Origin: Rhizobacter sp. Root1238
Lineage (GTDB): Bacteria > Pseudomonadota > Gammaproteobacteria > Burkholderiales > Burkholderiaceae_C
Length of the DNA stretch: 64,000 nt
Direction: 5' to 3'
Assembly (NCBI RefSeq): GCF_001425825.1
Contig: NZ_LMDM01000009.1
Location: 145,339 to 209,338, forward strand
Shown: positions 8,946-17,867 of the stretch, piece by piece
How the letters are laid out: each line of letters starts with the position of its first letter
Numbering within the stretch: the first letter of the stretch is position 1
Made by a program: the position numbers and the translations under genes
The notes under the pieces: generated by a model
Seen by the model: the letters and a program-made list of their open reading frames with translations, nothing else
Databases searched by the model: none
What the model was told of the DNA's origin: nothing

Positions 8946-10117
8946 GCCTGGCGCGACCCGCCCAGCAACAGCAGCGTGCCGATGACGCCGGCGACCAGCG
9001 AGCCGCACAGCACGCCGAGCTTGACCTGGGTCTCGTAGTCGCCACCGCGGCCTTCGAAGGCCAGCGCGCCGATGAACAGGCTCATCGTGAAGCCGACGCC
9101 GCACAGCACGCAGACGCCGAAGAACTGCCGCGTGCTGGCACCCGCCGGCAGTTCGGCGCCGGCCAGGCGGATCAGCAGCCACGACGCGCCGAACACCCCG
9201 ATCGCCTTGCCGAGCACCAGACCGGCGGCAATGCCCAGCGGCACCGTCTGCGCGAGCGTCGCGAAGCTGACGCCCTGCAGCGACACGCCGGCATTCGCGA
9301 ACGCGAACATAGGAAGCACCGCGAACGCCACCCACGGGTGCAGCGCGTGCTCGGTGGCTTCGAGCGGCGAATGGCCGTCGTCGCCGGCACCGCGCAACGG
9401 GATCGCCAGCGCCGTCGCCACGCCGGCCAGCGTCGCATGCACGCCCGACTTCAGCACGCACACCCAGATCACCAGCCCGACGACGACGTACGGCGCGACG
9501 CTCATGACCCGGCTGCGGTTCATCAGGAACAGCACCACCCCGCCCGCCAGCGCGGCGCCCAGCATCGTGAGCGACACGTCGGCGGTGTAGAAGAACGCGA
9601 TGACAACGATGGCGCCCAGGTCGTCGATGATGGCCACTGCCGTCAGGAACACCTTCAGCGACGCCGGCACCCGCGAGCCCAGCAGCATCAGGATGCCGAG
9701 CGCGAACGCGATGTCGGTGGCCGCCGGAATGGCCCAGCCGTGCAGCGCGACCGGATCGCGCAGGTTGATCAGCGCGTAGATCAGCGCCGGCACCGCCATG
9801 CCGCCGACCGCAGCCCCCGCCGGCAGCAGCGCCTGGCGCGCCGAGGCCAGCTCGCCGGCCAGCAGCTCGCGCTTGATCTCGAGCCCGACCAGGAAGAAGA
9901 ACACCGCCATCCACAGGTCGTTGACCCACAGCAGCAGCGGCTTGGCCAGCACCAGCAGGTCGCCGCCGATGCGCAGCTCGCCGGGCAGGCCGACGAAACG
10001 CTGGTAGGCGTCGTGCCACGGCGAGTTGCTGACGACCAGCGCGATCGCGGCTGCCAGCGCCAGCACGACGCCGCCGGCCGACTCGGATGCGATGAAGCGC
10101 CGGACGCTGTTCAGCAT
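8939..10117 (-). CDS. nhaA: Na+/H+ antiporter NhaA
   Basis: This inner-membrane antiporter exchanges external protons for cytoplasmic sodium and takes part in pH and salt homeostasis. It has 392 residues (E. coli NhaA has 388) and about 12 membrane segments. Family landmarks are VFFFLVGLEIKREL near the N-terminus, PAATDIAFALG and TAVAIIDDLGAIVVIA, which carries the two adjacent aspartates essential for ion binding. The start at 10117 has a strong GGGGAG ribosome site. The open frame continues far upstream through the antisense of the fumarase gene, but that part is a shadow. Confidence 0.96.
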   Translation of the reverse strand: MLNSVRRFIASESAGGVVLALAAAIALVVSNSPWHDAYQRFVGLPGELRIGGDLLVLAKPLLLWVNDLWMAVFFFLVGLEIKRELLAGELASARQALLPAGAAVGGMAVPALIYALINLRDPVALHGWAIPAATDIAFALGILMLLGSRVPASLKVFLTAVAIIDDLGAIVVIAFFYTADVSLTMLGAALAGGVVLFLMNRSRVMSVAPYVVVGLVIWVCVLKSGVHATLAGVATALAIPLRGAGDDGHSPLEATEHALHPWVAFAVLPMFAFANAGVSLQGVSFATLAQTVPLGIAAGLVLGKAIGVFGASWLLIRLAGAELPAGASTRQFFGVCVLCGVGFTMSLFIGALAFEGRGGDYETQVKLGVLCGSLVAGVIGTLLLLGGSRQAQ

Positions 10118-10210
10118 GAGTTCTCCCCTATCAGTAAAATTCGCCGCTTCAAGCCAAGCCCGTCCGCCGGGGATTGTTCCGTAGTTCCGCCCACTTTCCG
10201 GGATAGCCAC

Positions 10211-11734
10211 ATGACCTCGATCCGCTACACCGACCTGGTTGACAGCGTCGCCGCCGCATTGCAATACATCAGCTACTACCACCCGGCCGACTACATCGCG
10301 CACCTCGCGCGGGCGTACGAATCCGAGCAGGGGCCGGCCGCGAAGGACGCGATCGCGCAGATCCTGACCAATTCGAAGATGTGCGCCGAAGGGCGCCGCC
10401 CGATCTGCCAGGACACCGGCATCGTCAACGTCTTCATGAAGATCGGCATGGACGTGCGCTTCGAGGGCTTCCCGTCGGGCGTCGAGGAGGCGGTCAACGA
10501 AGGCGTGCGCCGCGGCTACCTCGACCCCGAAAACAAGCTGCGCGCGAGCATCGTGGCCGACCCGCACTTCGAGCGCAAGAACACCAGGGACAACACGCCG
10601 GCGGTGATCCACATGAGCGTGGTGCCGGGCAACACGGTCGACATCCAGATCGCGGCCAAGGGCGGCGGCAGCGAGAACAAGAGCAAGTTCGTGATGATGA
10701 ACCCGAGCGACAGCCTGGTCGACTGGGTGCTGAAGACGGTGCCGACGATGGGCGCCGGCTGGTGCCCGCCGGGCATGCTGGGCATCGGCATCGGCGGCAC
10801 CGCCGAGAAGGCGATGCTGCTCGCGAAGGAGTCGCTGATGCAGGACATCGACATGTACGAGCTGAAGGCGCGCGGCCCGCAGAACAAGCTCGAGGAGCTG
10901 CGCATCGAGCTGTGCGACAAGATCAATGCGCTCGGCATCGGCGCGCAGGGCCTGGGCGGCCTGACCACCGTGCTCGACGTGAAGATCGCCACCTACCCGA
11001 CGCATGCGGCCAGCAAGCCGGTCGCGATGATCCCGAACTGCGCCGCCACCCGCCATGCGCACTTCGTGCTCGACGGGTCGGGCCCGGCCTTCCTCGAAGC
11101 GCCCAGCCTCGACCTGTGGCCCGACGTGAAATGGGCGCCCGACTACAACAAGAGCCGCCGCGTCGACCTCGACACGCTGACGCGCGAAGAGGTGGCGAGC
11201 TGGAAGCCGGGCGAGACGCTGCTGCTGAACGGCAAGATGCTGACCGGCCGCGATGCCGCGCACAAGCGCATCCAGGACATGCTCGCCAAGGGCGAGAAGC
11301 TGCCGGTCGACTTCACGAACCGCGTCATCTACTACGTCGGCCCGGTCGATCCGGTGCGCGACGAGGTGATGGGCCCGGCCGGCCCGACCACCGCGACGCG
11401 CATGGACAAGTTCACCGAGATGATGCTCGCAGAGACCGGGCTGATCGGCATGATCGGCAAGGCCGAGCGCGGCCCGGCCGGCATCGACGCGATCCGGAAG
11501 CACAAGTCGGCCTACCTGATGGCGGTCGGCGGCGCGGCCTACCTGGTGTCGAAGGCGATCCGCAAGGCCGAGGTCGTCGGTTTCGCCGACCTGGGCATGG
11601 AAGCCATCTACGAGTTCGAGATCAACGACATGCCGGTGACGGTGGCGGTCGATTCCGAAGGCACCTCGGTGCACCAGACCGGGCCGAAGGAATGGCAGGC
11701 GAAGATCGGAAAAATCCCGGTGGCCGTGGCCTGA
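10211..11734 (+). CDS. Fumarate hydratase, class I (iron-sulfur)
   Basis: This TCA-cycle enzyme interconverts fumarate and malate with an oxygen-sensitive [4Fe-4S] cluster. The 507 residues comprise an N-terminal alpha domain (about 1-290) and a C-terminal beta domain (about 310-500), fused as in FumA/FumB. Cysteines in the contexts RRPICQDTG, MGAGWCPPG and MIPNCAATRH fit the three cluster ligands of the family. The C-terminal domain shows YYVGPVDP and MGPAGPTTATRMD. It is divergent from nhaA across 93 bp and is followed 31 bp later by the MalT-type regulator. The iron-sulfur form rather than FumC is typical of betaproteobacteria. Confidence 0.96.
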   Translation: MTSIRYTDLVDSVAAALQYISYYHPADYIAHLARAYESEQGPAAKDAIAQILTNSKMCAEGRRPICQDTGIVNVFMKIGMDVRFEGFPSGVEEAVNEGVRRGYLDPENKLRASIVADPHFERKNTRDNTPAVIHMSVVPGNTVDIQIAAKGGGSENKSKFVMMNPSDSLVDWVLKTVPTMGAGWCPPGMLGIGIGGTAEKAMLLAKESLMQDIDMYELKARGPQNKLEELRIELCDKINALGIGAQGLGGLTTVLDVKIATYPTHAASKPVAMIPNCAATRHAHFVLDGSGPAFLEAPSLDLWPDVKWAPDYNKSRRVDLDTLTREEVASWKPGETLLLNGKMLTGRDAAHKRIQDMLAKGEKLPVDFTNRVIYYVGPVDPVRDEVMGPAGPTTATRMDKFTEMMLAETGLIGMIGKAERGPAGIDAIRKHKSAYLMAVGGAAYLVSKAIRKAEVVGFADLGMEAIYEFEINDMPVTVAVDSEGTSVHQTGPKEWQAKIGKIPVAVA

Positions 11735-11765
11735 CGCGGCCCGGATCCAATCCGGGACTCGCCGC

Positions 11766-14492
11766 ATGCCGGAAGCCCTGCCCTTCGCGCTGACCAAGCT
11801 CCAGCCGCCGCGCCCGCGCAGCGAGCACCTGGCGCGCCCCCAGCTCGAACGGCAACTGGCAGCCGCCATCGGCCAGGCCCGGCTGATGCTGCTGTGCGCG
11901 CCGGCCGGTTTCGGCAAGACGGCGCTGCTGGGCCAGCTGCTGGCGTCGCTCGAACAACGGCCCGGCGGCGCGATCGCCTGGATCGCCGCCGACGATGACG
12001 ACGACCTCGCCCGCTTCGTCGCCTGCCTGGTGGCCGCACTGGAGCCGCACGACCTGCCGTGGCGCATCTCGCCACAGGCGCTCGCGACGCTCGGCCAGCA
12101 GCCGCGCGGGCTGCGCCGCATCGCCGACGAACTGCTGAGCGCGCTGGGCGGTGCCGACCTGCGGCACGGGCTGATCGTGCTGGACGATGCGCACCGCATC
12201 GCCGATGCGCGCATCTTCGAGCTGCTCGACCTGCTGCTGGAGCACCTGCCCGCGCCATGGACCGTGCTGCTCGCGAGCCGCACCGATCCGCCGCTGTCGC
12301 TGGCCCGGTTGCGCGCGCAGGGCGAGTTGCTGGAGCTGCGCCAGGCCGAGCTGGGCTTCGCCGACGACGAGGTCCGATCGCTCGCCGCGCAGCGCGGCGC
12401 CGGCGCGGCGCTCGTCGAGCCGCTGATCGGGCGGCTGCAGGGCTGGCCGGCCGGCATCCGCCTGAGCCTCGATGCCGCGACGCTCGCTGGTGCCCGTGCG
12501 CCGGCGGCGCTCAGCCAGCGCCACCTGTTCGACTACCTGGCGAGCGAGGTGCTGGCCGACATGCCGGACGGCCTGCGCCGCTTCCTGCTGCAGACCTCGG
12601 TGCTGGCCGAGCTGGAGGCCGGCCGCTGCGCCGCGCTGACCGGCGACCCGCAGGCCGCCGACTGGCTCGACGACATCGAGCGCCGCGGCCTGTTCGTCAC
12701 CGTGCTCGACGGGCCGCAGCTGACGCTGCGCCTGCACGACCTGTTCCGCGATTTCCTCGAGGACCGGCTGCGCCAGGAGTCGCCCGACGCGCTGACCGGC
12801 CTGCTGCACCGCGCCGCCGACACCGAGCCGGACGACGCGCGCCGCATCGCCTACCTGCAGCGGGCCGGCGACTGGGCCGCGGCCGAGGCGGCACTGAACG
12901 CCGTCGCGCGCGGCTGGCTCAGCGACGGCCTGCTGACGCAGACGCAGCGGCTGCTGGCGCAGTTTCCGCCCGCATGGCGCGAGCGCTCGTCGACGCTGAT
13001 GCTGCTGCAAGGGCTGGCCGCGTGGGCGCACTGGGATTTCGTCGCGATGGCCGGGCATTTCCAGCAGGCACTGCGGCTGGCCGAGCAACAGGGCCACGCA
13101 GCGCAGGCGCAGCTTGCCAAGGCCTGCGTCGCGCTGAGCCTGTGCCAGCTCGACCGGCGCGACGAGGCGGCCGCGCTGCTCGCCGACCTGCGCGGGCAGG
13201 CGCTGCCGCGCGACGCCGAGATCACGACGCTGACCGCCAGCCTGTGGCATGCCGGCGACTACGGGCCGGTCGGGCCGTCGGCCGGCTACCTGGCGCGGCG
13301 CAACGAGTTGCTGGCCGATTGCACCGACATCGGCCTGTGGTACCAGGCGACGCCCAACCCGCGCGACGTGGCGCTGCCCGGCGCGGCCCCCGCGCTGACG
13401 CTGTTCGTCGAGCGCGCGTTGCGCCTGGCGCCCGAGCACCCGACCGCGATGAGCGCGATCACCTGGCTGCTGTACGGGCTGATCGCGCTGTGGCACGGCG
13501 ATGCGGTGCGCGCGGCCGAACGGCTGCAGCGCGCCGACGAGGAGTCGCGCTGGCTCGGCGGCCCGCGCAATGTGCGCACGATGCTGGCGCTGGCACGCGG
13601 CATGCTGCATGCGCTGCGTGGCGACATCGACGCGATGCGCGAGGCCGCCGCCCACCTGCTGGCCGACCCCGAGCAGGAGCCGCCGAGCGCACGCCGCGAC
13701 AAGCTGCGCCGCGCCATGCAGTTCCAGGTGCTGCGGCTGGCGATGATCGCCGACGACGGCGAGCGCGCGCGTGCGCTGGTCGCCACGCTGGGCGCGCCCG
13801 ATCTGCTGGTCTCGAGCCGCATCGCGCAGCGCGCCCGCGAGCTGGCGCTGCCGGCCTTCGCGGCCGAGCTGGCGGAACACTGGCCGCAGGTGGTCGAGTG
13901 CTGGCAGGCGGCGCTGCAGACGCCGGAAGCGCTCGAGTGGTACGGGCTGCTGACCGAAGGCCGGCTGCGGCTGGCCGCGGCGCTGGTGCGGCTGGGCCGG
14001 GCGCGCGATGCGGTGCCGCTGGTCGAGGCGGCCGCCCTGCGCTGCGCGAACGATGGCTGGATCGGCTCGGCCTTGCTGGCCGGACCGCGCGTGCTCGCGG
14101 TGCTGGCGCATGGCGGACTGGCGCTCGGCGCCGGCGCGCAGGCGGCGCTCGCGAACTGGCTGGACCGCGCCGAGCAGTTGCGCGGACACCGGCCGCTGCG
14201 GGCGGATGGCGCGCCGGTCGTCGCGCCGGCCCTCGCGCTGGATACGCGGTCCACGGGGCCGACCGCGGACCCGCTCGCGGGGCTGAGCGCGCGAGAACGC
14301 GAGGTGCTGGCCCGCATGGCCGCCGGCGACAGCAACAAGCTGATCGCGCGCGCGTTCGAGCTGAGCCCGCACACGGTGAAGCGGCATGTCGCGAACATCC
14401 TCGACAAGCTCGGCGCCGACACGCGCGGCCAGGCGGCGGCGCGCTGGCGCGACGCGCAATCGACGCCGACGGAGGCATTCCGCGCCGATTGA
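11766..14492 (+). CDS. MalT-type STAND/LuxR-family transcriptional regulator
   Basis: This 908-residue regulator has the large ATP-binding LuxR (LAL/MalT) layout. The N-terminal NTPase has a P-loop APAGFGKT (45-52), a Walker B LIVLDDAH (about 138-145) and the sensor segment LLASRTDPP. A winged-helix-like part follows (LHDLFRDFLEDRL, about 320), then a long helical-repeat region (about 350-820). A C-terminal LuxR helix-turn-helix carries LSAREREVLARMAAGDSN and HTVKRHVANILDKL. Such proteins switch on ATP and inducer binding. The ligand is not recognisable; the adjacent LRR-like gene 73 bp downstream on the same strand is a possible partner or target. Confidence 0.9.
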   Translation: MPEALPFALTKLQPPRPRSEHLARPQLERQLAAAIGQARLMLLCAPAGFGKTALLGQLLASLEQRPGGAIAWIAADDDDDLARFVACLVAALEPHDLPWRISPQALATLGQQPRGLRRIADELLSALGGADLRHGLIVLDDAHRIADARIFELLDLLLEHLPAPWTVLLASRTDPPLSLARLRAQGELLELRQAELGFADDEVRSLAAQRGAGAALVEPLIGRLQGWPAGIRLSLDAATLAGARAPAALSQRHLFDYLASEVLADMPDGLRRFLLQTSVLAELEAGRCAALTGDPQAADWLDDIERRGLFVTVLDGPQLTLRLHDLFRDFLEDRLRQESPDALTGLLHRAADTEPDDARRIAYLQRAGDWAAAEAALNAVARGWLSDGLLTQTQRLLAQFPPAWRERSSTLMLLQGLAAWAHWDFVAMAGHFQQALRLAEQQGHAAQAQLAKACVALSLCQLDRRDEAAALLADLRGQALPRDAEITTLTASLWHAGDYGPVGPSAGYLARRNELLADCTDIGLWYQATPNPRDVALPGAAPALTLFVERALRLAPEHPTAMSAITWLLYGLIALWHGDAVRAAERLQRADEESRWLGGPRNVRTMLALARGMLHALRGDIDAMREAAAHLLADPEQEPPSARRDKLRRAMQFQVLRLAMIADDGERARALVATLGAPDLLVSSRIAQRARELALPAFAAELAEHWPQVVECWQAALQTPEALEWYGLLTEGRLRLAAALVRLGRARDAVPLVEAAALRCANDGWIGSALLAGPRVLAVLAHGGLALGAGAQAALANWLDRAEQLRGHRPLRADGAPVVAPALALDTRSTGPTADPLAGLSAREREVLARMAAGDSNKLIARAFELSPHTVKRHVANILDKLGADTRGQAAARWRDAQSTPTEAFRAD

Positions 14493-14513
14493 TCCGCGAT
14501 GGAACCGCGACGC

Positions 14514-14536
14514 ACCGGCCGGTCACTCAGGCCGGT
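14514..14536 (+). terminator. Weak hairpin after the MalT-type regulator
   Basis: ACCGGCC (14514-14520) pairs with GGCCGGT (14530-14536) across a 9-nt loop. There is no T-tract, so it may be an attenuating or terminating hairpin between the regulator and the following gene, or chance in GC-rich DNA. Confidence 0.25.
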
Positions 14537-14565
14537 ATCCCTCCGACGACCATCACGGTGACCTC

Positions 14566-15648
14566 ATGAAACGCTCCCTCTCTCCCGGCGCCCCACCGCG
14601 CCGCGGCGCCGTTCCTCCCTTCGCAGGCGACCCGGCGGGCCAGGTCGGGTTGCAGCGCTTGCTCGAAGGAATGGCCCACATCGACACGTCGCACGAAGAC
14701 CCATGCGTGCAAACGTTCCAGGCCCAAGGGGTCATGCCCGACCCCGCGACGCGTGCCGGTGCTGCCGATGCCCAGCTCGTCCTCCACTGGTGTGCCGATC
14801 ACGGGCTCGACGACCTGTTCCTGATGGGGGCCAAAGCCTTCAATGCGCAGGCGCAGCCTCCGGGCGTGAGCCGCTACCGCGGCCAGGGCATTGACCTCGA
14901 GTTCGAGGACATCGCTGCAGAAGAGCGCCCCTTCTTCATCGGCGTCCTGCCCGGTTGCCCGGAGATCACCGGCATCGAGCTGCCGATCCCGTCGGACCCC
15001 GAGCAGGCCGCCGAGCTCGCCCAGGCGCTGGGAGACAACATCGGCCTGAATTCTCTCAAGCTGCACGTGGACGAGAACGCGCCACCGGAAGCCGGCGCAT
15101 TGGTGCGGCTGTTCTCGCATCCCACGGCGCGCGCCAGGCCATTGGCTGAACTGGAAATCATCGTGACCGCCGCGCCGGCCGACCTCGACGCCGGCGAATG
15201 GAAGCGCCGGTTGTGCAGTTCGCTGTCGACACACCTGATGGCGAACGCCGCCTGTCTGACCCTGCCTTGGTGCGACGAGCTGCTGGGATGGCTGATGGAA
15301 GCGAGCCAGGAGAGCCCGTGCCTGTCATCGCTGGAGTTGCGCGGAAATCTTCAGGGCTGCACACAGCTGCGCAAGCTGGTGGTGGATGCATTGCAGCATC
15401 CGGACTGCAAACTGAGGTCGCTGTCGTTTGCCAACGCGGCCTTCAACCAGGCACTGGCCGATGCGCTGATCGGGGCCGTCGAGACAAACACCTCATTGCT
15501 CCAACTTCACCTTGGCGACACGGAGCTGACAAACGAAGCATTCGGGCGGCTGACGGCGGCGCTGCAGCGCAACCAGGCGCTCGCGCGACAGGCCTTCCAG
15601 CAGCGCCACGGATTGCAGGGGGTGTTCAGCGGCCTGTCGCAGATGTGA
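14566..15648 (+). CDS. Unrecognised protein with C-terminal LRR-like repeats
   Basis: This 360-residue protein has no signal peptide. The N-terminal 25 residues are rich in Ser, Pro, Arg and Gly (MKRSLSPGAPPRRGAVPP) and look disordered. The middle contains no motif I recognise. From about residue 240, short units of the ribonuclease-inhibitor leucine-rich-repeat style appear, for example LSSLELRGNLQGC, LRSLSFANAAFN and LLQLHLGDTELTNEAF, each about 28 residues apart. Bacterial proteins of this build include host-directed effectors, but structural roles are equally possible. It sits between the MalT-type regulator (same strand) and murB (convergent). The start has no strong ribosome site. Confidence 0.7.
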   Translation: MKRSLSPGAPPRRGAVPPFAGDPAGQVGLQRLLEGMAHIDTSHEDPCVQTFQAQGVMPDPATRAGAADAQLVLHWCADHGLDDLFLMGAKAFNAQAQPPGVSRYRGQGIDLEFEDIAAEERPFFIGVLPGCPEITGIELPIPSDPEQAAELAQALGDNIGLNSLKLHVDENAPPEAGALVRLFSHPTARARPLAELEIIVTAAPADLDAGEWKRRLCSSLSTHLMANAACLTLPWCDELLGWLMEASQESPCLSSLELRGNLQGCTQLRKLVVDALQHPDCKLRSLSFANAAFNQALADALIGAVETNTSLLQLHLGDTELTNEAFGRLTAALQRNQALARQAFQQRHGLQGVFSGLSQM

Positions 15649-15665
15649 CCGGCGCATCGATCGGC

Positions 15666-16682
15666 TCACACCACCACCGGCTCCGGCTCGAGCCGGATCC
15701 CGAAGCGCCCGTACACGCTCTCCTGGATCGCGCGTGCCAGCGTCACCACCTCGGAGCCGATCGCGCCGCCGCGGTTCACGATGACCAGCGCCTGCTTCTC
15801 GTAGACGCCGGCTCGGCCGATGCTCTTGCCCTTCCAGCCGCAGGCGTCGATCATCCAGCCGGCCGCCAGCTTCACGCTGCCGTCGGGCATCGGATAGTGC
15901 ACGATCTCCGGATCGCGGCCGATGATGTCGCGGCACTGCTCGGGCGTCACGACCGGGTTCTTGAAGAAGCTGCCGGCGTTGCCGACCACCGCCGGATCCG
16001 GCAGCTTGGCGCGGCGGATCGCGCAGACCCAGTCGAACACCTGCTGCGGGCTCGGCGCGCCGATGCCGGTCTCGTGCATCTTGCGTTCGAGTTCGAGGTA
16101 GCCGAGCACTGGCTGCCACGGCTTGGGCAGCCGAAAGCGCACCCGCGTGATCACGCTGCGGCCGGCCAGCGAATGCTTGAAGACGCTGTCGCGGTAGCCG
16201 AACGCGCAGATGCCGCTGGCGAGCGTGACGCTGCGGCCGGTCACCAGGTCGACGGCATCCAGCGATTCGAAGCGGTCTTTCAGCTCGATGCCATAGGCGC
16301 CGATGTTCTGCACCGGCGACGCGCCCACCGTGCCGGGGATCAGCGCCATGTTCTCGAGGCCCGGCCAGCCCTGGGCCAGCGTCCACGCGACGAACTCGTG
16401 CCAGTTCTCGCCGGCGCCGGCCTCGACGATCCAGGCGCTGTCGGTCTCGCGCACCAGCGAGCGGCCCTTGACCTCGACTTTCAGCACCACCTGGGGCATG
16501 TCGCGCGTCAGCACGATGTTGCTGCCGCCGCCGAGCACGAACTTCGGGGCACGGCCGAGCTGGGGATGGTCGACGACGCGGCGCACGTCGGCATCGCCCG
16601 CGATGCGCACCAACGTGTGGGCGACAGCCGGCAGTCCGAAGCTGTTGTAGGGTTTCAGGCTGACGCCCGACTCGATTTGCAT
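15666..16682 (-). CDS. murB: UDP-N-acetylenolpyruvoylglucosamine reductase
   Basis: This flavoenzyme makes UDP-MurNAc, the second step of peptidoglycan precursor synthesis in the cytoplasm. It has 338 residues. The FAD-binding part contains FVLGGGSNIVLT and LIPGTVGASPVQNIGAYG. The C-terminal substrate domain contains GNAGSFFKNPVV, with the catalytic serine of SFFKNP, and MIDACGWKGKSIGRAGVYEK. This is the longer E. coli-like type I MurB. The start at 16682 gives MQIESGVSLKPYNSFG; longer readings upstream run through the antisense of yajQ. It is divergent from yajQ with only 39 bp between the starts. Confidence 0.96.
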   Translation of the reverse strand: MQIESGVSLKPYNSFGLPAVAHTLVRIAGDADVRRVVDHPQLGRAPKFVLGGGSNIVLTRDMPQVVLKVEVKGRSLVRETDSAWIVEAGAGENWHEFVAWTLAQGWPGLENMALIPGTVGASPVQNIGAYGIELKDRFESLDAVDLVTGRSVTLASGICAFGYRDSVFKHSLAGRSVITRVRFRLPKPWQPVLGYLELERKMHETGIGAPSPQQVFDWVCAIRRAKLPDPAVVGNAGSFFKNPVVTPEQCRDIIGRDPEIVHYPMPDGSVKLAAGWMIDACGWKGKSIGRAGVYEKQALVIVNRGGAIGSEVVTLARAIQESVYGRFGIRLEPEPVVV

Positions 16683-16721
16683 GCGAGAATTTTCGCTGAT
16701 CCGGAAGAGGAATGAACGACC

Positions 16722-17210
16722 ATGCCCAGCTTCGATGCCGTACTCGACCCCAACCTCGTCGAGGTTCGCAATGCCGTGGACCAGACTGCCAAGGAAATCG
16801 GCACCCGTTTCGACTTCAAGGGCTCGTCCGCCCGCGTCGAATTGAAAGAGAAGGAACTGACGGTCTACGCCGACAGCGACTTCCAGATCGGCCAGGTGAT
16901 GGACATCCTGCTGGCCAAGCTCACCAAGCGCAGCGTCGACATCCGCTTCCTCGACCGCAGCGCGAAGATCGAGAAGATCGGCGGCGACAAGGTCAAGCAG
17001 TTGATCACCGTCAAGAACGGCATCGACAGCGACACCGCGAAGAAGATCCAGGCGCTGATCAAGCAAAGCAAGATGAAGGTGCAGGCCGCGATCCAGGGCG
17101 ACACGGTGCGCGTCACCGGCGCCAAGCGCGATGACCTGCAGGCGGCGATGGCACTGATCCGCAAGGACGTGCCGGACGCGCCGCTGAGCTTCGACAATTT
17201 CAGAGACTAG
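16722..17210 (+). CDS. yajQ: YajQ family nucleotide (c-di-GMP)-binding protein
   Basis: This 162-residue cytoplasmic protein has two ferredoxin-like domains. It begins [20 protein letters not shown] and contains [15 protein letters not shown], the most conserved part of the family. Members bind cyclic di-GMP in Xanthomonas and Pseudomonas and act as co-regulators; that activity is inferred here from family membership. AGAGGAA lies upstream of the ATG. The stop codon is directly followed by the GTG proposed for the protease gene. Confidence 0.95.
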   Translation: MPSFDAVLDPNLVEVRNAVDQTAKEIGTRFDFKGSSARVELKEKELTVYADSDFQIGQVMDILLAKLTKRSVDIRFLDRSAKIEKIGGDKVKQLITVKNGIDSDTAKKIQALIKQSKMKVQAAIQGDTVRVTGAKRDDLQAAMALIRKDVPDAPLSFDNFRD

Positions 17211-17864
17211 GTGGGCACCCCCCCGAAGGCGCTTCGCGCCTTGGCGAGCGTCCTGCTGTTCGCGCCTGGCGCGTGGGCTCAAACCGTCTCGCTCAGCGGC
17301 ACGCTGGGTGCCGACAAGGCGCTGCTGATGATCAATGGCGCGCCGCGGACGTTGGCGGTCGGCAGCACGGTGCAAGGGGTCAAGCTGGTCAGCATGGCGG
17401 GCGGCGACGCGATCGTCGAGATCGGCGGCGAGCGCCGGCAGCTGCGGCTCGGCGGCGTGCAGGTCAGCCTCGGCGCGGCGCCGGTCGAAGGCGGCGGCAG
17501 TCGCATCGTGCTGCCGGTCGGGCCGGGTGGCCACTTCTTCACGCAGGGCTCGATCAACGGGAAGGCGGTGGTGTTCGTCGTCGACACCGGCGCCACCACC
17601 GTGACCATCGCGCAGTCCGAAGCCGACGCGATCGGCCTGAAGTACCTCGACGGCCAGCGCGGCATGGTCAGCACCGCGAACGGCTCGGTGCCGGCCTACC
17701 GCATCACGCTGAGTTCGGTGCGCGTCGGCGACGTGCAGGTCTACAACGTCGACGCCGTCGTGCTGCCCGCCTCGATGAGCCAGGTGCTGCTCGGCAACAG
17801 CTTCCTGACGCGCTTCCAGATGCGGCGCGACAACGACACGATGACGCTCGACAAGAAGCCGTAG
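17211..17864 (+). CDS. Retropepsin-like aspartic protease (TIGR02281/clan AA), exported
   Basis: The encoded protein has an N-terminal hydrophobic signal (about ALASVLLFAPGAWAQ), a ~70-residue N-terminal region, and a single retropepsin-like domain. The catalytic motif is VFVVDTGATTVTIAQ (about 120-135), and the domain ends with VLLGNSFLTRFQM. One aspartate per chain means it should work as a dimer, in the periplasm or attached to the inner membrane. The GTG at 17211 abuts the yajQ stop codon, but the first ten codons lie in a dispersed gene-end palindrome (17226-17242). A TTG at 17241 is a reasonable alternative start. No substrate is known. Confidence 0.8.
   Translation: MGTPPKALRALASVLLFAPGAWAQTVSLSGTLGADKALLMINGAPRTLAVGSTVQGVKLVSMAGGDAIVEIGGERRQLRLGGVQVSLGAAPVEGGGSRIVLPVGPGGHFFTQGSINGKAVVFVVDTGATTVTIAQSEADAIGLKYLDGQRGMVSTANGSVPAYRITLSSVRVGDVQVYNVDAVVLPASMSQVLLGNSFLTRFQMRRDNDTMTLDKKP
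17226..17242. repeat. Gene-end palindrome AAGGCGC-TTC-GCGCCTT
   Basis: This 17-bp perfect inverted repeat with a TTC loop has the same core as those at 6110-6126 and 21480-21498. The preceding sequence GTGGGCACCCCCC resembles the GTGACCCACCCCC before the 6110 copy. The element is therefore longer than the palindrome, and it supplies the proposed GTG start of the protease gene. Confidence 0.6.
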
Positions 17865-17867
17865 CCC

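Noticed and set aside
10118-12457. Extension of the NhaA frame upstream through fumarase
   Set aside because: The extension is antisense to fumarase; the internal ATG at 10117 has a strong ribosome site and gives the family length.
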